A stretch of DNA of 64,000 nt from Myotis daubentonii (lineage: Eukaryota > Chordata > Mammalia > Chiroptera > Vespertilionidae). A program made the position numbers and the translations under genes. The stretch spans positions 115,480,979 to 115,544,978 of the forward strand of contig NC_081841.1 in the NCBI RefSeq assembly GCF_963259705.1. Direction: 5' to 3'. The notes under the pieces were generated by a model. It was not told where the DNA came from. It saw only the letters and a list, made by a program, of their open reading frames with translations, and made no database searches. Positions 1 through 12,200 of the stretch are shown here, piece after piece (within the stretch, counting starts at the first letter, position 1; every line of letters begins with the position of its first letter).

Positions 1-72
1 CTAGAGGTTCATTAACCTTGTTTATCTTTTTAAAGAACCAGCTCTTGGATTCATTGTTCTTTTTGTTTTGTT

Positions 73-290
73 TTTTAAAATATATTTTATTGATTTTTCA
101 CAGAGAGGAAGGGAGAGGGATAGAGAGTTAGAAACATCAATGAGAGAGAAACATTGGTCAGTTGCTTCCTGCACACCCCCTACTGGGGATGTGCCCACAA
201 CCAAGGTACATGCCCTTCACCGGAATTGAACCTGGGACCTTTCAGTCTGCAGGCTGATGCTCTATCCAATGAGCCAAACTGGTTAGGGCA
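73..290 (-). mobile_element. Ves SINE
   Basis: Minus-strand copy: the tRNA-like head is at the right (complement of CCAGTTTGGCTCAT) and the poly-A/AATAAAATA tail at the left. It contains the complement of a B-box-like GGTTCAATTCC. It is inserted in L1 copy 1, with a C/T-rich approximate target duplication (CTTTTGTT-like) on both sides. Confidence 0.9.
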
Positions 291-854
291 CTTTTTGTTC
301 TCTTTTTTTATTGTCTGTGTCATTTATTTCCACTCTGATCTTTATTTCCTTCCTTCTACTTACTTGGGCTCTCCTTCTAATTCACTTAGTTGTAGGGTTA
401 GGTAGTTTATTAGTGCTTTTTCTTGTTTCTTGAGATAGGCTTATAGTGCTATGAAATTCCCTCCCAGGGCTGCTTTCACCATGTGCCATAGTTTTTGAAT
501 GGTTGTGTGTTCATTTTCATTTGTTTCTGGAAAGTTTTTATTTCTTGCTATATCTCACTGGTAACCCATTCATTGTTTCATTGTTTAATAACATCCTATT
601 TGGCCTCCATGTATTTGAGTGCTTTTGAGGTTGTTGTTTTTTTTTATTATAGTAGATTTCTAACTTCATGCTATTGTGATTTGAGAAGATGCTTGATATT
701 ATATCAATCATATTTAATTTGTATAGGCTTGTTTTGTATCTGAACATGTGTTCTATCTTTGAGAATGCTTAATGTGCACTTTAAAAGGATGTATATTCTG
801 TTCATTTGGGATGAAATGTTCCATAAATATCAATTAGGTCCATCTGATCTAGTG

Positions 855-1054
855 NNNNNNNNNNNNNNNNNNNNNNNNNNNNNNNNNNNNNNNNNNNNNN
901 NNNNNNNNNNNNNNNNNNNNNNNNNNNNNNNNNNNNNNNNNNNNNNNNNNNNNNNNNNNNNNNNNNNNNNNNNNNNNNNNNNNNNNNNNNNNNNNNNNNN
1001 NNNNNNNNNNNNNNNNNNNNNNNNNNNNNNNNNNNNNNNNNNNNNNNNNNNNNN
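855..1054. other. assembly gap (200 N)
   Basis: An unbroken run of 200 Ns. It separates antisense L1 ORF2 sequence from the remaining end of a minus-strand Helitron, so the Helitron's other end and its junction with the L1 are hidden. Confidence 1.
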
Positions 1055-1325
1055 TCCTGGATCACCGGCTCCTAATCGCTCACCTTCCTGCCTGCCTGGT
1101 CATCCCTAACTGCCAGCCCCCACTGGCCTAATTGCCCCTCACTGCCTCTGCATGCTAGCCTAATTGTCCCTAACTGCCCCCCCTACCAGCCTGGTCGCCC
1201 CACTCAGCCTGCTTGTTCAGTTGTTTTGATCATCCCTCACTAATCCCCCTGTTGGCCTGGTCATAGGCAGCCATTTTGTGAGGGTATGAGGGTTAATTTG
1301 CATATTACCTCTTTATTATATAGGA
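1055..1325 (-). mobile_element. Helitron, 5' end (other end lost in the gap)
   Basis: The right end is the complement of TCCTATATAATAAAGAGG followed by the T of the A/T target, as expected for a minus-strand Helitron. The body is C-rich and repetitive (CTGCCTGCCTGGTC, CCCTCACT). The 3' terminus would lie within the N gap. Confidence 0.8.
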
Positions 1326-3339
1326 TTGATTTAAATGATAGCTTTGCTGGATATAGTAGTCTTAGATGTGAGCCCTTGCTTTTCATTACTTTGAGTACAT
1401 CATACCACTCCCTTCTGTCCTGAAGTGTTTCCATTGAGAATTCATCTGACATTCTAATGGGAACTTCTTTGTAGGCAATTTTCTGTCACTCTCTTGCTAC
1501 CTTTAATATTATTTCTTTGTTTTAACATTTGCCATTTTGATTATTATGTGTCTAGGTGTGGGTCTTTTTGGGGTTGTCTTTATTGGAACTTTCTGTGCCT
1601 CCTGAACTTGTATGACATTTTCCTTCACTTGGTTAGGGAAATTTTCTGTCATTATTTCTTTAAACAGGTTACTCTCTTCCCCTTCTGGCATTCCTATAAT
1701 GTGGATGTTATGTTTCATGTTTTCCCTGAGCTCCTTTATGCTATCTTCCTGCTTTTAATTCTTTTTTTTCTATTTGCTGCTCTAATTGGGTATTTATTTT
1801 TATTTAGTCTTCCAAATTTCTGACTTGGTCTTCTGCTTCTTCCAGTATACATTTAATTTTTTCCAGGGTGTTATTGGTATCAGGTATATCATTTTTCATT
1901 TCTTTCTGGTTCTTGTTCATGGCCTCTATTTCCTTTTAACTGTTGTAATTTCTTTAAACATCTTTATAACTATTGCTTTGAACCCTGTCTCATAGGTTGC
2001 TTGCCCCATTTCATTTCATTCTTTTTCTGTAGATTCCTTCTTTTCCCTCATTTGGGGGTTGTTTTTTGTCTCCCTATTGTATCTGTCTCTCTGTATTTGC
2101 TTCTATGTATTAGGTAGAACTGTTTTGCCTCCCAGTCTTTGTGGGATGGCCATATGTAGAAAGAATCTTGAGGGGTCCAGTGGTGCAGTCTCTTTGTTCA
2201 CCTGAGCTGGATGCTCTAGGAATGCCCCTTGTGTGCCTTATTTGGTATCTCCTGTTGTAATTTGGACTTTATTGTTCATGTCCAATTTGTGAGAGGGATC
2301 TCCCCTCTGACTTGTTGCCAATGAGGTTCAACCCCAATTGTGTGCAAGTTGTTATACAGGCACTGACAGAATAGAACAAGACACAACAGGACCAAACCAA
2401 AAATAACACCACAATAATCAAGCTACTCAATGCAACAATAGTAGGAAAGACTAAGAAGGAAAGGGAAGAGAAAGCAAGCAAAGAAAAAAATAATACTATA
2501 CTAAAAGGCATGCAACCAAATTCTTAGAGGAGATATAAAGAAAAAGGGAGAAAGAAGAAGATAAAAAAAATGGCTATATGGAAGCAAGGAGGAAGCTAAA
2601 AGAAATAGTATAGGAGGAAAAAAGAAAAGGAAACAGAAAATAAGTGAAATAGTAATGAATTTAAAATGTATTGATAATGGACTTTAAGATATAGAGATAA
2701 AAAATAAAGCTAAAAGAAAGGAGAAAAGATAAAATCAAAAGAAAAATTAGTAATAACAATAAGAATAGACAAAGTAGAATACAATCAAAGGGAACAAAGG
2801 AATTAGAGATATGCAAGAAAAAGGAAGAAAGGAAAAAAGGGCTGGGAGGAAACCAACCAACCTGCGCCCCCCCCCAAAAAAATCCAATCACACATATCAT
2901 AGCCCAATAAACAAAACCACTCACACTCTTACACTAAAAAACCTTTGGGTCCACTATTTGTGGAGCTCACTGGATTTTGCTCTGATGTTGTTGTAGCTGG
3001 CCCCTTGGTGTACCTATCCTGGGCCCCCTGGAAGCTTCTCGGGTGCAGGTCAATGTGAGTCACTGTTCTTTCTGGCCCTGGGAAACCTGATTGAGGTCCA
3101 AGAGGTTGAAGCCTCTGGTAATCCCATGAGCAGGGACTCCTTAGGCCAAAGACTAGATCCGCCTTGAGTCTCTCACCTTGATTATCCCTGTTCTGAGCTG
3201 GAACTCCCTTCCCCCATGGAGCTGGGCTCTGTGAGGGTATCCTGTTCTTGGCCAGGATGGTTTGAGAAGACTCATGTTGAGGGAGGTGCCGGTAGCCTTT
3301 AAGGGAGGGGGGGGGCGGGCCCTTCCTCTTCTTTTAATG

Positions 3340-4800
3340 CAAGTATGTCAAACTCAAATGCTAACTCGGGCCAAATAAACAAGGTTTATGTTTATGTGCG
3401 CTGCAAAAAAACAAAAGCTTCAATTTTCATAGAAATGTAGGTTTATTTTGATAGAGACATGCTGAATACAAAGGGCTGAAATAAATGAGTAATTGTTATA
3501 AAATAATAGAACATTTTAAGAAAAATTAATATTTTTCTTGAACATTAACTTACCAGACATTGAATAACTGCACAAGTTAATAAACGTAACTCAAATAAAC
3601 CTATTTTTCTTGTTTTCCAAAAGTGAAATATTTCCTGTTGTGCACACCAACCAAGTCAGTACAAGACTAATGATGTGGCAATTGGCTGCTAAAATATTCG
3701 CTGCTAGTATTAGGGGAGAGAAATGGTGTGCCTGCACATAAGGCACTTAAGGGAAGTGAATGCAATACAATTATAGTAATCAGTCATTAGCGAACATTGT
3801 AGCTCATTATTAATAACTAGGGGCCCGGTGCACGAAATTCGTGCACTGGGTGTGGGGCGGGGAGGGGGAGTGTCCCTCAGCCCAGCCTGCCCCCTCTCAC
3901 ATACTGGGAACTCTCAGGCGTTGACCCCCATCACCCTCCAATCACAGGATCGGGCCCTTGCCCAGACCTGACGCCTCTGACAGAGGCGTCAGGCCTGGGC
4001 AGGGGACCCTCATTTCCCCCCATCACTGGTTCTGCCCCCAGCCCAGGCCTGATGCCTCTGGCCTAGGCATCTGGCCCGGGCAGTGGGGACCTGCAGTGGC
4101 AGCGGGGGGCGCCGCGATCACACGGGCTCCACCCCTGTCCCAGCAGGATGCCTCTGGCTGAGGCGTTCAGCCCGGGCAGCAGGGACCCACAGCTGCAGCA
4201 GCCCCGCGATCGTGGGCTCCGCTTTAGGCCCAGGCAAGGGGCCCCTAGCTCCTGGGACTGCCAGCTTTGACCGTGCCCAGCTCCCATCGCTGGCTCCACC
4301 CCTACTTCCTGCTATCACTGGCCAGGGTGGAAAAGGCGCCTGATTCTCCGATCATGGCTGGGGGGCAGGGCAAAGGCGGCCCCAGGGCCGCCTTTGCCCT
4401 GCCCCCCAGCTCTTAGCTCCCCGCTGTGTTCCCGATCACTGTCAGTGGCAGGGGGCTTCTTCCTGGTTTCCCTTTCGCCTCCCTGCATTATGCCTACGTA
4501 TGCAAATTAACCGCCATCTTGTTGGCAGTTAACTGCCAATCTTAGTTGGCAGTTAACTGCCAATCTTAGTTGGCAGTTAATTTGCATATAGCCCTGATTA
4601 GCCAATGAAAAGGGTATCGTCGTATGCCAATTACCATTTTTCTCTTTTATTAGTGTAGATTATGTATAACAGGATATTGTAAAATTTAAGTTGGGAAATT
4701 TTTATTAAAATGTTTCTTACAAACCATTATATTGGCTGGGCTGCAAAAATATTTGTTGTGGTCCGCATGTCGTCTGCGGGCCACGAGTTTGACATGCTTG
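3340..4800. mobile_element. hAT-type DNA transposon split by a Helitron
   Basis: Terminal inverted repeats are CAAGTATGTCAAACTC at the left and GAGTTTGACATGCTTG at the right, 15 of 16 complementary. The flanks TTTTAATG (3332-3339) and TTCTAGTG (4801-4808) are an imperfect 8-bp target duplication, the hAT signature. Only 3340-3816 and 4660-4800 are hAT sequence; the rest is the inserted Helitron. I saw no transposase ORF. The element sits in the 5' region of L1 copy 1, which resumes at 4809. Confidence 0.8.
3817..4659 (-). mobile_element. Helitron inside the hAT
   Basis: Complete minus-strand Helitron between A3816 and T4660. The 3' end (complement of CCCCTAG) is followed inward by the 9-bp-stem hairpin GTGCACGAAATTCGTGCAC at 3828-3846. 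The right end is the complement of TCTACACTAATAAAAGAG. The body is GC-rich with no helicase or Rep ORF, so it is non-autonomous. At 4522-4579 it has two copies of the 18-bp palindrome TTGGCAGTTAACTGCCAA with a 24-bp period, plus a third half copy. Confidence 0.92.
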
Positions 4801-4808
4801 TTCTAGTG

Positions 4809-6320
4809 CCTCAGCTCTTTCAGGTTTGCTGGCACCTCCTCTCTGTCACATACAGGGGCACATATTTCCTGCCACGGGATGTTCCTCGGTGCCTCAGGTC
4901 ACTGCAGGTTGGGTCAGAAGCAATTTTTTGCCAGTGGGAAAGCGGGTACCTCCCCTGCACTCCAGGTGGGCAGGGATGACCTCCTTCCTAGACCTACTCT
5001 CTAGCCCCCTTTCTCTTCACCATCATGACTTCTTCCAAGAAATAGAGCCCCCCCCCCCTCCGATTCAATCTTAAATGTATCCTTCAGACCCCTCCAGTGT
5101 ATGCTGGCCCTGAGATCCACTGTATGACCCTTCTCACTGGTCAGAGGAGATTCCCAGGCTGCAGGATGACAGGGTGCTAGCACTGTTCTATCCAGGGACT
5201 TCAACCCCAGGCTTCCACTGCTGCACCCACTCCCAAGTCTCCACAGCCAGTGCTCTCAGGCCCCTTTTCTCAGTCCCAGGTCCTCCTGTCTCACCTATAG
5301 ATCTGCAGCCTCTTCAGTCTCCTTATGTCCTCAGTTCAATAGGTCCATGTCAGGGGAGGCTACATCAAAGTCCTGGCTTTCAGTTTAGTTCCTGCCCCCA
5401 ATTCCTGGTGGTGTAGCTGAGCAGCTGAGCTCTAGTGTGGCAATGGCAGCATAGTAGTGGTGGCAGTGGGTAAATATAAGGCAGGGCAAGAGCCCTTCCA
5501 TGTCATTCTTGGTCACCCAGAGGTGGCACAATGTCCAGGCTGGTTCCTATCAGGCACATGGTGCAGGTTGGATACATGCCAGGCATGCAGAGGTTTCTAG
5601 TTTGTTGCAGGCATATTGTTTTGGGTTGTGACCTCTGTGGGTGCACATAAGTTCAGGCCCAGGCCACCTAGCAACAGCTGCTCCCCACAGCCTCTTCCCA
5701 AGGAGGACCTTGTCAAGCCTTCAAGGTGGCCCACTCTCTAAGCTGGAGCTATTCCCTGGGAGGGGCTGTGGAGGTGGCGATAGTGTGGAGTCCCACAGCT
5801 CTCAGCTGCAGGCATGTGGGGTCTCACTTCTCTTTACTTAGGTGTTGGCAGGGCTTTATCTATGGCAGGTGAAAACAGGGCCTTGCTGTTGCTGCCACTA
5901 TTAACATAGGTTCGCAAACCAGGCATTGTTTGCAGCAGATGTGTGTGGAGTCTGGGTTGTGTCCTTGGTGGACACAAGTATATGAGGTCCGGTGGGGGGG
6001 GGGCGTTGCCCATGGTTTCTGGCTCAAGCTGTGGCTAGTGTGGGTGGTAGCGAGGCTGGGCACCTAGCTGCTGCTGCTCCTCACCTCCTCCTCCCAAGGA
6101 CCTTGAAAACTCTTCAAAATGGCATGGTCTCTGAACCAGAGCCACATCTGGGAAGTGCCTATGGGTGTAGCAGGACCTCTTTGGCTAGGAGAGCCAAAAC
6201 CGCCTGTCCCCAAGACTCCCCATGATTGGACTGCCCCTCCCCCATGACACACACAACCACACACCTGTGTATGTCCACACACTCTCACTCTTTCACTCAC
6301 TCAAACTCTCTCCCTCACTC
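4809..6320 (-). mobile_element. L1 copy 1, 5' region continued
   Basis: The L1 5' non-coding region continues from 3331 after the hAT. It is GC-rich compared with the ORF parts, and no ORF resembles L1 ORF1 or ORF2. It ends in a CA/CT-rich stretch (about 6240-6320) next to a second L1. Assignment rests on continuity and on similarity to the 5' region of L1 copy 2. Confidence 0.6.
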
Positions 6321-6344
6321 CAATTCTTCCATACTTATAGGGAT

Positions 6345-6447
6345 TTATGTTCCTCTTCATTCTTTTGATTGGAGCATTTAATCCATTTTCATTTAAAGTT
6401 ATTATTGATAGGTACTTATTTATTGCCATTTTAATTCTCTATGCCTG

Positions 6448-6496
<49 letters not shown>

Positions 6497-8720
6497 TACA
6501 GCAATTCCTTTAACATTTCTTGCAATGCTGGTTTGGTGGTAATCAACTCCTTTAGCCTTTTATTTTTGTCTGAGAAACTCTTTATTTTTCCAACTATTTT
6601 GAATGATAGCCTTGCTTGATAGAGTAGTCTTGGATTTAGATGCTTACTTTCATTTCATTGTATACTTAATACCTATCCCTTCTGGGCTGTAGAGTTTTTG
6701 TTGAGAAATCAGCTGACAGCCAAATTGGAGCTCTTTTATAGGTAACACATTGCTTTTCCCTTGATGCCTTTAAGATTATCTCTTTGGCTTTAATTTTCAA
6801 CATTTTAATTGTGATGTTTCTGTGCATGGTCCTCTTTGGGTTCATCTTGTTTGGGACTCTGTGCTTCATGAACTTGTGAGACTTTTTCCTACACCAGGTT
6901 AGGGATGTTTTCTGTCATTATTTCTTCAAAAGGTTCTCGTTTGCTTTTTCAGTTTATTCTCCTTTGGGTACTCCTATGATTCAGATATTATTACGCATTC
7001 ATGTTGTCCCACAACTTTTTAAAACTGTCTTCCTGGTTTGTTCCCCACTGTCTGGTTAAGTGATTTTTTTTTCTGTCTTCTAATTAGCTAATCTAATCCT
7101 CATCTTCCTCTAGTCTGTTGTTTATTTCTTCCATTGTTTTCTTTATTTCCACTATGTCATTCTTTATTTCAAACTGGTTTTTCATAGTTTCTATATCTTT
7201 TTTTTCATGCTGGTGAGCATCCTTATAATCATTATTCTGATTATATCCATTTCATTTAGCTCTTCTCCTGGACAATTCTCTTGTCCTTTTATTTGGAGCT
7301 TGTTTCTTTGCCTCCCCATTTTTTGTTGCCTTGTTTGAGTTTGCTTCCATATATTAGGTACATCTGCTCTGACTCCCAGTCTTGGTAGGGTAGCCTCATG
7401 TAGTAGGTGATCTGTGGGGCCCAGTGCTACAGTCTTCCTGATCACCAGATCTGGGTGCTCTAATAATGCCCATTGTGCACATTATGTGGACCCTCCTGTT
7501 GTAATTGAGTCTTAATTGCTATTGGCCCACACATGTGTGGGCTTGACCCACTCATGTGTGGGCTTGACCATCAGGCTGACAGTAAGGCTCAAGTGTGTAG
7601 GCTGCTATGCAGATGCCTACTACACAAAGTGGAATTCACCTCAGTAGGTTTTATAGCCTGCCAATATCTTCCTTTTGATACACTGCTTGTGAAGATTATT
7701 GGATCCTCTTCTGTTCTTGTCTAAAGTTAACCACTGGGTTTATTGGTTTTGGGTCCCTTTGGAGGGTCTCTGGCACAGGTCAATATCAGGTGCTGTTTTG
7801 ACTGGCCCAGAGTACCCTCTTTGGAGCTATCAGCAATCCACAAATTGTGTCTCCCTCTGCTGGGGCTGGGTGCATGCGGAAAGGACCAAAATGCACACAA
7901 AGGTCTCCTTTTCCTAGCCCCAGTCCCAGAAGCAGGTTAGGCAAATACTTAAAGCATCCTGAGATCCGCCTAGGGCCTACAGGCTGACTGTTAGTCTCAG
8001 TCACTTAATGGACCTCAGGCTGCATACCTCAGCAAGGTGAAAACTCTACAGGCTGGGGCAAGAGGATTTCCAATGGGTGGGGCTATTGCTTCCCCCCAGG
8101 TTAAGGCTGCATTGATGGGAAAGCTCTGCCTGAGAAAGATGGCTTCTGCAGCATGGGGAAATGACTCAACACAGGGATCCTGGCAGCTGTCTTCCCAGCT
8201 CTCTCTCCTGAGCCATCAGCCCCATATTCTCCTCATGCAGCTCTAGTCCACTTTTTTATCCCTCTGTTGGAGCCCAAGGTGAGTGGCTGCAAATTAAATT
8301 TAGTGTGTTGGCCCTTTAAGTGATTGTCTGTGTTTCTAGCCATCTCTCTCTGCCTGACAAAACCCTCAATGCTTTTTACAGCCAGATGTTATGTGGGCCA
8401 TTTTCCCAGTTCTGTTACTCTGGAGGAGGATCCCAGCTTGGGGGTTAGACCCAAGACTTCTCAAGGAAACCCCCAGCAGCTAAGATATCCCTCCAGAACT
8501 TCAGCTGCTGCCCATGAGGGCCTACTCAACCCTCTCATGCCTCTATACTTTCGACCAGTCTTGATGTGGCCTTCTCTTCATGTTCTTGGTTATAAGGGTT
8601 CTCTGCTAGTCTTCAGTTGTTTATTCAGGATGATTTTTCCACATTTTAGTTGTTATTCCAGTTTGGTCATGGGTGAATGCCCGTGTAGATTCCACTTATT
8701 CTTAACAACTTCAAGGGCTA
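6345..8720 (-). mobile_element. L1 copy 2, antisense (ORF1 relic plus 5' region)
   Basis: Starts in the ORF1-ORF2 spacer (complement region TTGATTGGAGCATTTAATCC) and continues through ORF1. A fragment at 6666-6869 has NKMNPKRTMHRNITIKM, the ORF1 C-terminal type. From about 7400 it parallels copy 1's 5' region (GGGGCCCAGTGCTACAGTC against GGGGTCCAGTGGTGCAGTC at 2173). A (CT)n tract lies at 6452-6494. Frames are broken. Confidence 0.75.
6452..6494. repeat. (CT)n microsatellite
   Basis: About 21 uninterrupted CT repeats inside L1 copy 2. Confidence 0.98.
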
Positions 8721-8721
8721 T

Positions 8722-8990
8722 CTTTATTTATTTTTTAAAATTTTATTGAATTTATTGGAGTTACATTGTTTAATAAAATTATATAGATTTCAGGTATACA
8801 ATTCTATAATACCTCATCTTGTACATTGTATTGTCTGTTCATGATTCCATGACTTTTATAATCATTTATCTTCCCTTTACCCTCTTCTACCTCCCTCCAT
8901 CCCCCCTTTTCCTCTGGTAATCATCATAATATTGTCTGTTGTTGTTTTTTTCTTAATCCCTTCACCTTTTTCACCATCACCCCCAACTTA
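8722..8990 (-). mobile_element. L1 3' end fragment, antisense
   Basis: Complement of an L1 3' end: TTTATTGAATTTATTGGAG with ATAAAATTATATAG, then TTCTACCTCCCTCC-type sequence. The same start recurs at 23105, 29660 and 47480. Confidence 0.75.
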
Positions 8991-9110
8991 AACTGGACCA
9001 AAAAATTAAGTCCATCACTGCCTGTCACTACTGAGCCATTAAGCAAAGACAAGATTGAATCATTGATGTGTGTTTATTTCATATTTCCAGCAATGTGGAA
9101 TGAGCAACAG
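8991..9110 (-). mobile_element. degraded LTR fragment related to the ERV at 36.6-45.7 kb
   Basis: ACTGGACCAAA, CTGCCTGTCACTACTGAGCC, ATTAAGCAAAGACAAG and GAGCAACAG occur in the same order as in the LTR starting at 36649. Similarity fades after about 9110. The orientation is taken from the provirus. Confidence 0.5.
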
Positions 9111-9229
9111 TGATGATCCCTTGGAAAAAAACCTGCTTCCTGACATTTCATTTTAAACAAACTCATATAGGATTAGTGGGTCAAAAAAAAAATCTAAAGT
9201 TAGTGAATTCACAAGGTCTGCCCTTAAAA

Positions 9230-12200
9230 AAATCTTTATTGTTGAAAGTATTACATAGGTCCCCTTTTTGCTGCCATTAACCTTTACAGACCACTCCTAC
9301 AACTCCCCTGCCCCCTGCCCAGGAGCACACCACCTCATTGTCTGTGTTCATGGGTTATGCATACAAGTTCATTGGTTGATCTGTTCCCACCCACCCTCCC
9401 CTGCCTTCCCTCTGAGGTTCAACAGTCTGTTCATGTTTCTATGTCTTTGGGTCTCTTTTTGTTCATCAATTTATTTGGTTCATTAGATTCCACGTATGAG
9501 TGAGATCATGTGATATTTATCTTTCTCTGACTGACTTATTTCACTTAGCATAATACCCTCCAGGTTCATCTATGCTGCTGCAAATGGTAAGAGTTCTTTC
9601 TTTATTATTGCTGTGTAGCATTCCATTGTGTATATGTAACATAGTTGTGTTTTTTTGTTTTGTTTTTAATTTTATCTACTCATCTGCTGAGGGCACTTAG
9701 GCTGTTTCCAAATCGTACTACTGTAAATTGTGTTGCTATGAACATAGGGGTGCATATATTCTTTCTGATGAGTGTTTCTGGTTTCTTAGAAGATGTTCAT
9801 AGAAGTGGGATCACTGGGTCAAATGGGATTTCCATTTTTAAGTTTTTGAGGAAACTCCACACTGTTTTCCACAGTGGCTGCACCAGTCTGCATTCCTACC
9901 AGCAGTGTAGTAGGGTTTCCTTTTCTCAACACTTGTCATTGGTTTGTTGGTTTGTTGATGATAGCCATTTTGATGGGTGTGTGCTGATATCTCATTGTCA
10001 TTTTGATTTGCATCTTCCAGATGATTAGTGACTTTGATCATTTTTTTATATGTCTCTTGGCTTTCTGAATGTTCACTTTAGAGAAGTGTATAAGTCCTTT
10101 GCCCTTTTTTTTTAATTGAATTGTTTGTCATCCTTTTGTTAACTTTATAAGTCCCCTATATATTTTAGAGAGTAACCCCTTATCTTATCTAATAAAGAGG
10201 GAATATGCAAATTGACCTTCACACCGTAATGGTCAAGATGGCTGCGCCCACAGTGGAGGCAGGGATTCCATAACACAAGATGGCTGTGCTCACATTGGAG
10301 GCTGAGTTCCTGTAATGAGCCTTAACGAGCAATCAGCAGGGACCTGAGGCTGCACCCACCCTGCCTGGTGGGGCTTGACAGGGGGCCTCAGGCCACACCA
10401 CCCACCCAGGCAGAACTTGATGGGAGACCTCAGGCTGTGCCCCCCACTCCAGCACTGGGCCAGGGGACCAGAGGCCATGCCCCCCACCTGGTGGAGCTTG
10501 ACAGGGCACCTCAGGCCATGCTCCCCACCCAGTGGGGCTTGACAGGGGGCCTCAGGCAGTGCTCCCCACTGGGCAGGGATTGATGGAGACCTCAAGGTGC
10601 ACCCCCTGCCCAGCCCAGGCTGGGGGACCTCAGGCCAAACCCCCTGCCCAGAAAGGCTTGACGGGGGACCTCAAGGCACACTCCCTACCTGGGTGCTGGG
10701 CCGGGGAAACTCAGGCTGCTTTCCCTGCCCTAGTGCCAGGCCGGGGGACCTGAGGCTGCACCCCCCACCCAGATGGGCTTGACAGGGGACCTGAGGCTGC
10801 GCCCCCTGTCCGGCGGGGCTTGATGGGTCTGAATCTTGCCCAGTGGAGGTGGGGCCAGCCAGGTCTGGGTTTTGCATGATTTTGAGGCATGCACGGTTGG
10901 GCAGGGACTTGACTCTGGGTCCCATGGTGTGCCCAGACTCTCACAGAGGAAGATTTTCATATACATTTTACTAATTTTCTTTCATCTCTGACACTTCTAT
11001 TATAAGGGCAAATAACATTATTAAAATATTTCCTCTAATTAATTCCTTTCTAATGTGCATAAATTTCTTCCACCAGGCCACTAGTAGAATGTATAATGGC
11101 AAATATATTATCCCATGTAGTGGGCTCTATTGATATATTGTTGTGCAGCTATTTATTTTAATGTTGTCCCATTTATTTTCTCAGTTTACATTATCCTAGG
11201 AGATGTATCAGTAAACATATTGCTACAAGAGATGTCTGAGATTTTGCTGCCTATGTTTTCTTCTAAGATTTTTATGGTTTCACAGCTTATAAGTATTTTA
11301 TCCATTTTTGATTTTATTCTTGTGTATGGTGTAAGTTGGTGGTCTAATTTCATTTTTTGCATGTACCTGTCCAATTGTCCCAAAGCTATTTATTGAAAAG
11401 ATTGTTTCTGCTCCATGGTATTTTCTTACCTCCTTTGTCAAATACTAATTGAGCATAGTGGCTTGGGTTGATTTCTGGGTTCTGTGTTCTGCCCCATTGA
11501 GCTATATACCTGTTCTTTTGCCAGTACCCAGTTGTTTTGATTACAATCGCTTTGAAGTATAACTTGGTATCTGGTATTGTGATCCCTCCAACTCTATTCT
11601 TCTTTTTCAAGATTGCTGTGGCTATTTGGGGTCCTTTTCTTGTTCTATATGAATTTTTGGAGTGTTTGTTCTAGATCTGTGAAATAAGCATTGGTATTTT
11701 AATATGGATTGCATTGAATCTGTAGATTGCTTTTGGTCGAATGGACATTTTAATTATGTTGAGTCTACCAATCCACGAACATGGTATATTCTTCCACTTA
11801 TTTAATATCTTCCTCTATCCCTTTTTTTTCAACATCTTATAGTTTTCAGAGTACAGGTCTTTTACCTCCTTGGTTAAGTTTATTTTGAAGTATCCTAATT
11901 GTTTTTGTTGTTGTTGTTGCAAAGGTAAATGGGATTTTTTGTTGTTGTTAGTTTATCCTTCTGAGAGTCCATTATTGGTGTATAAAAATGCAATGGATTT
12001 TTGGGTGTTACTTTTGTATCCTGCTATGTTTCCAAATTCATGTATTAAATCTAGTAGTTTTTATGGAGTTTTTGGGGTTTTATAAGTGCAATATCATGTT
12101 ATATTCAAATAATGAGAGTTTTACTTACTCCTTTCCAATTTGGATGCCTTTTATTTCTTCTTCTCCTTTTCTGATCGCAATGGCTAGGATTTCCAATACT

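Larger units (their letters stand above)
1..3331 (-). mobile_element. L1 copy 1, antisense (ORF2 part, ORF1 relic, 5' region)
   Basis: On the minus strand, left to right, this runs from the ORF2 endonuclease-RT linker (1-854) to ORF1 (about 1330-2050) and then the 5' region. A recognisable ORF1 segment lies at 1509-1718, with motifs NIHIIGMPEGEE and RPTPRHIIIKM typical of L1 ORF1p. The reading frame is open only in pieces, so no protein is expected. A Ves SINE, the N gap, a Helitron and, at 3340, a hAT interrupt it. Stretch 2340-2900 is strikingly purine-rich on the + strand. Confidence 0.85.

Noticed and set aside
3828..3846. hairpin that looks like a transcription terminator
   Set aside because: It is the standard Helitron 3' hairpin, repeated in nearly every copy here, and not a bacterial terminator.
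9645..10028. 127-residue + strand frame
   Set aside because: It is the antisense of L1 ORF2. The opposite strand at 9838-10041 gives the real L1 protein motif.
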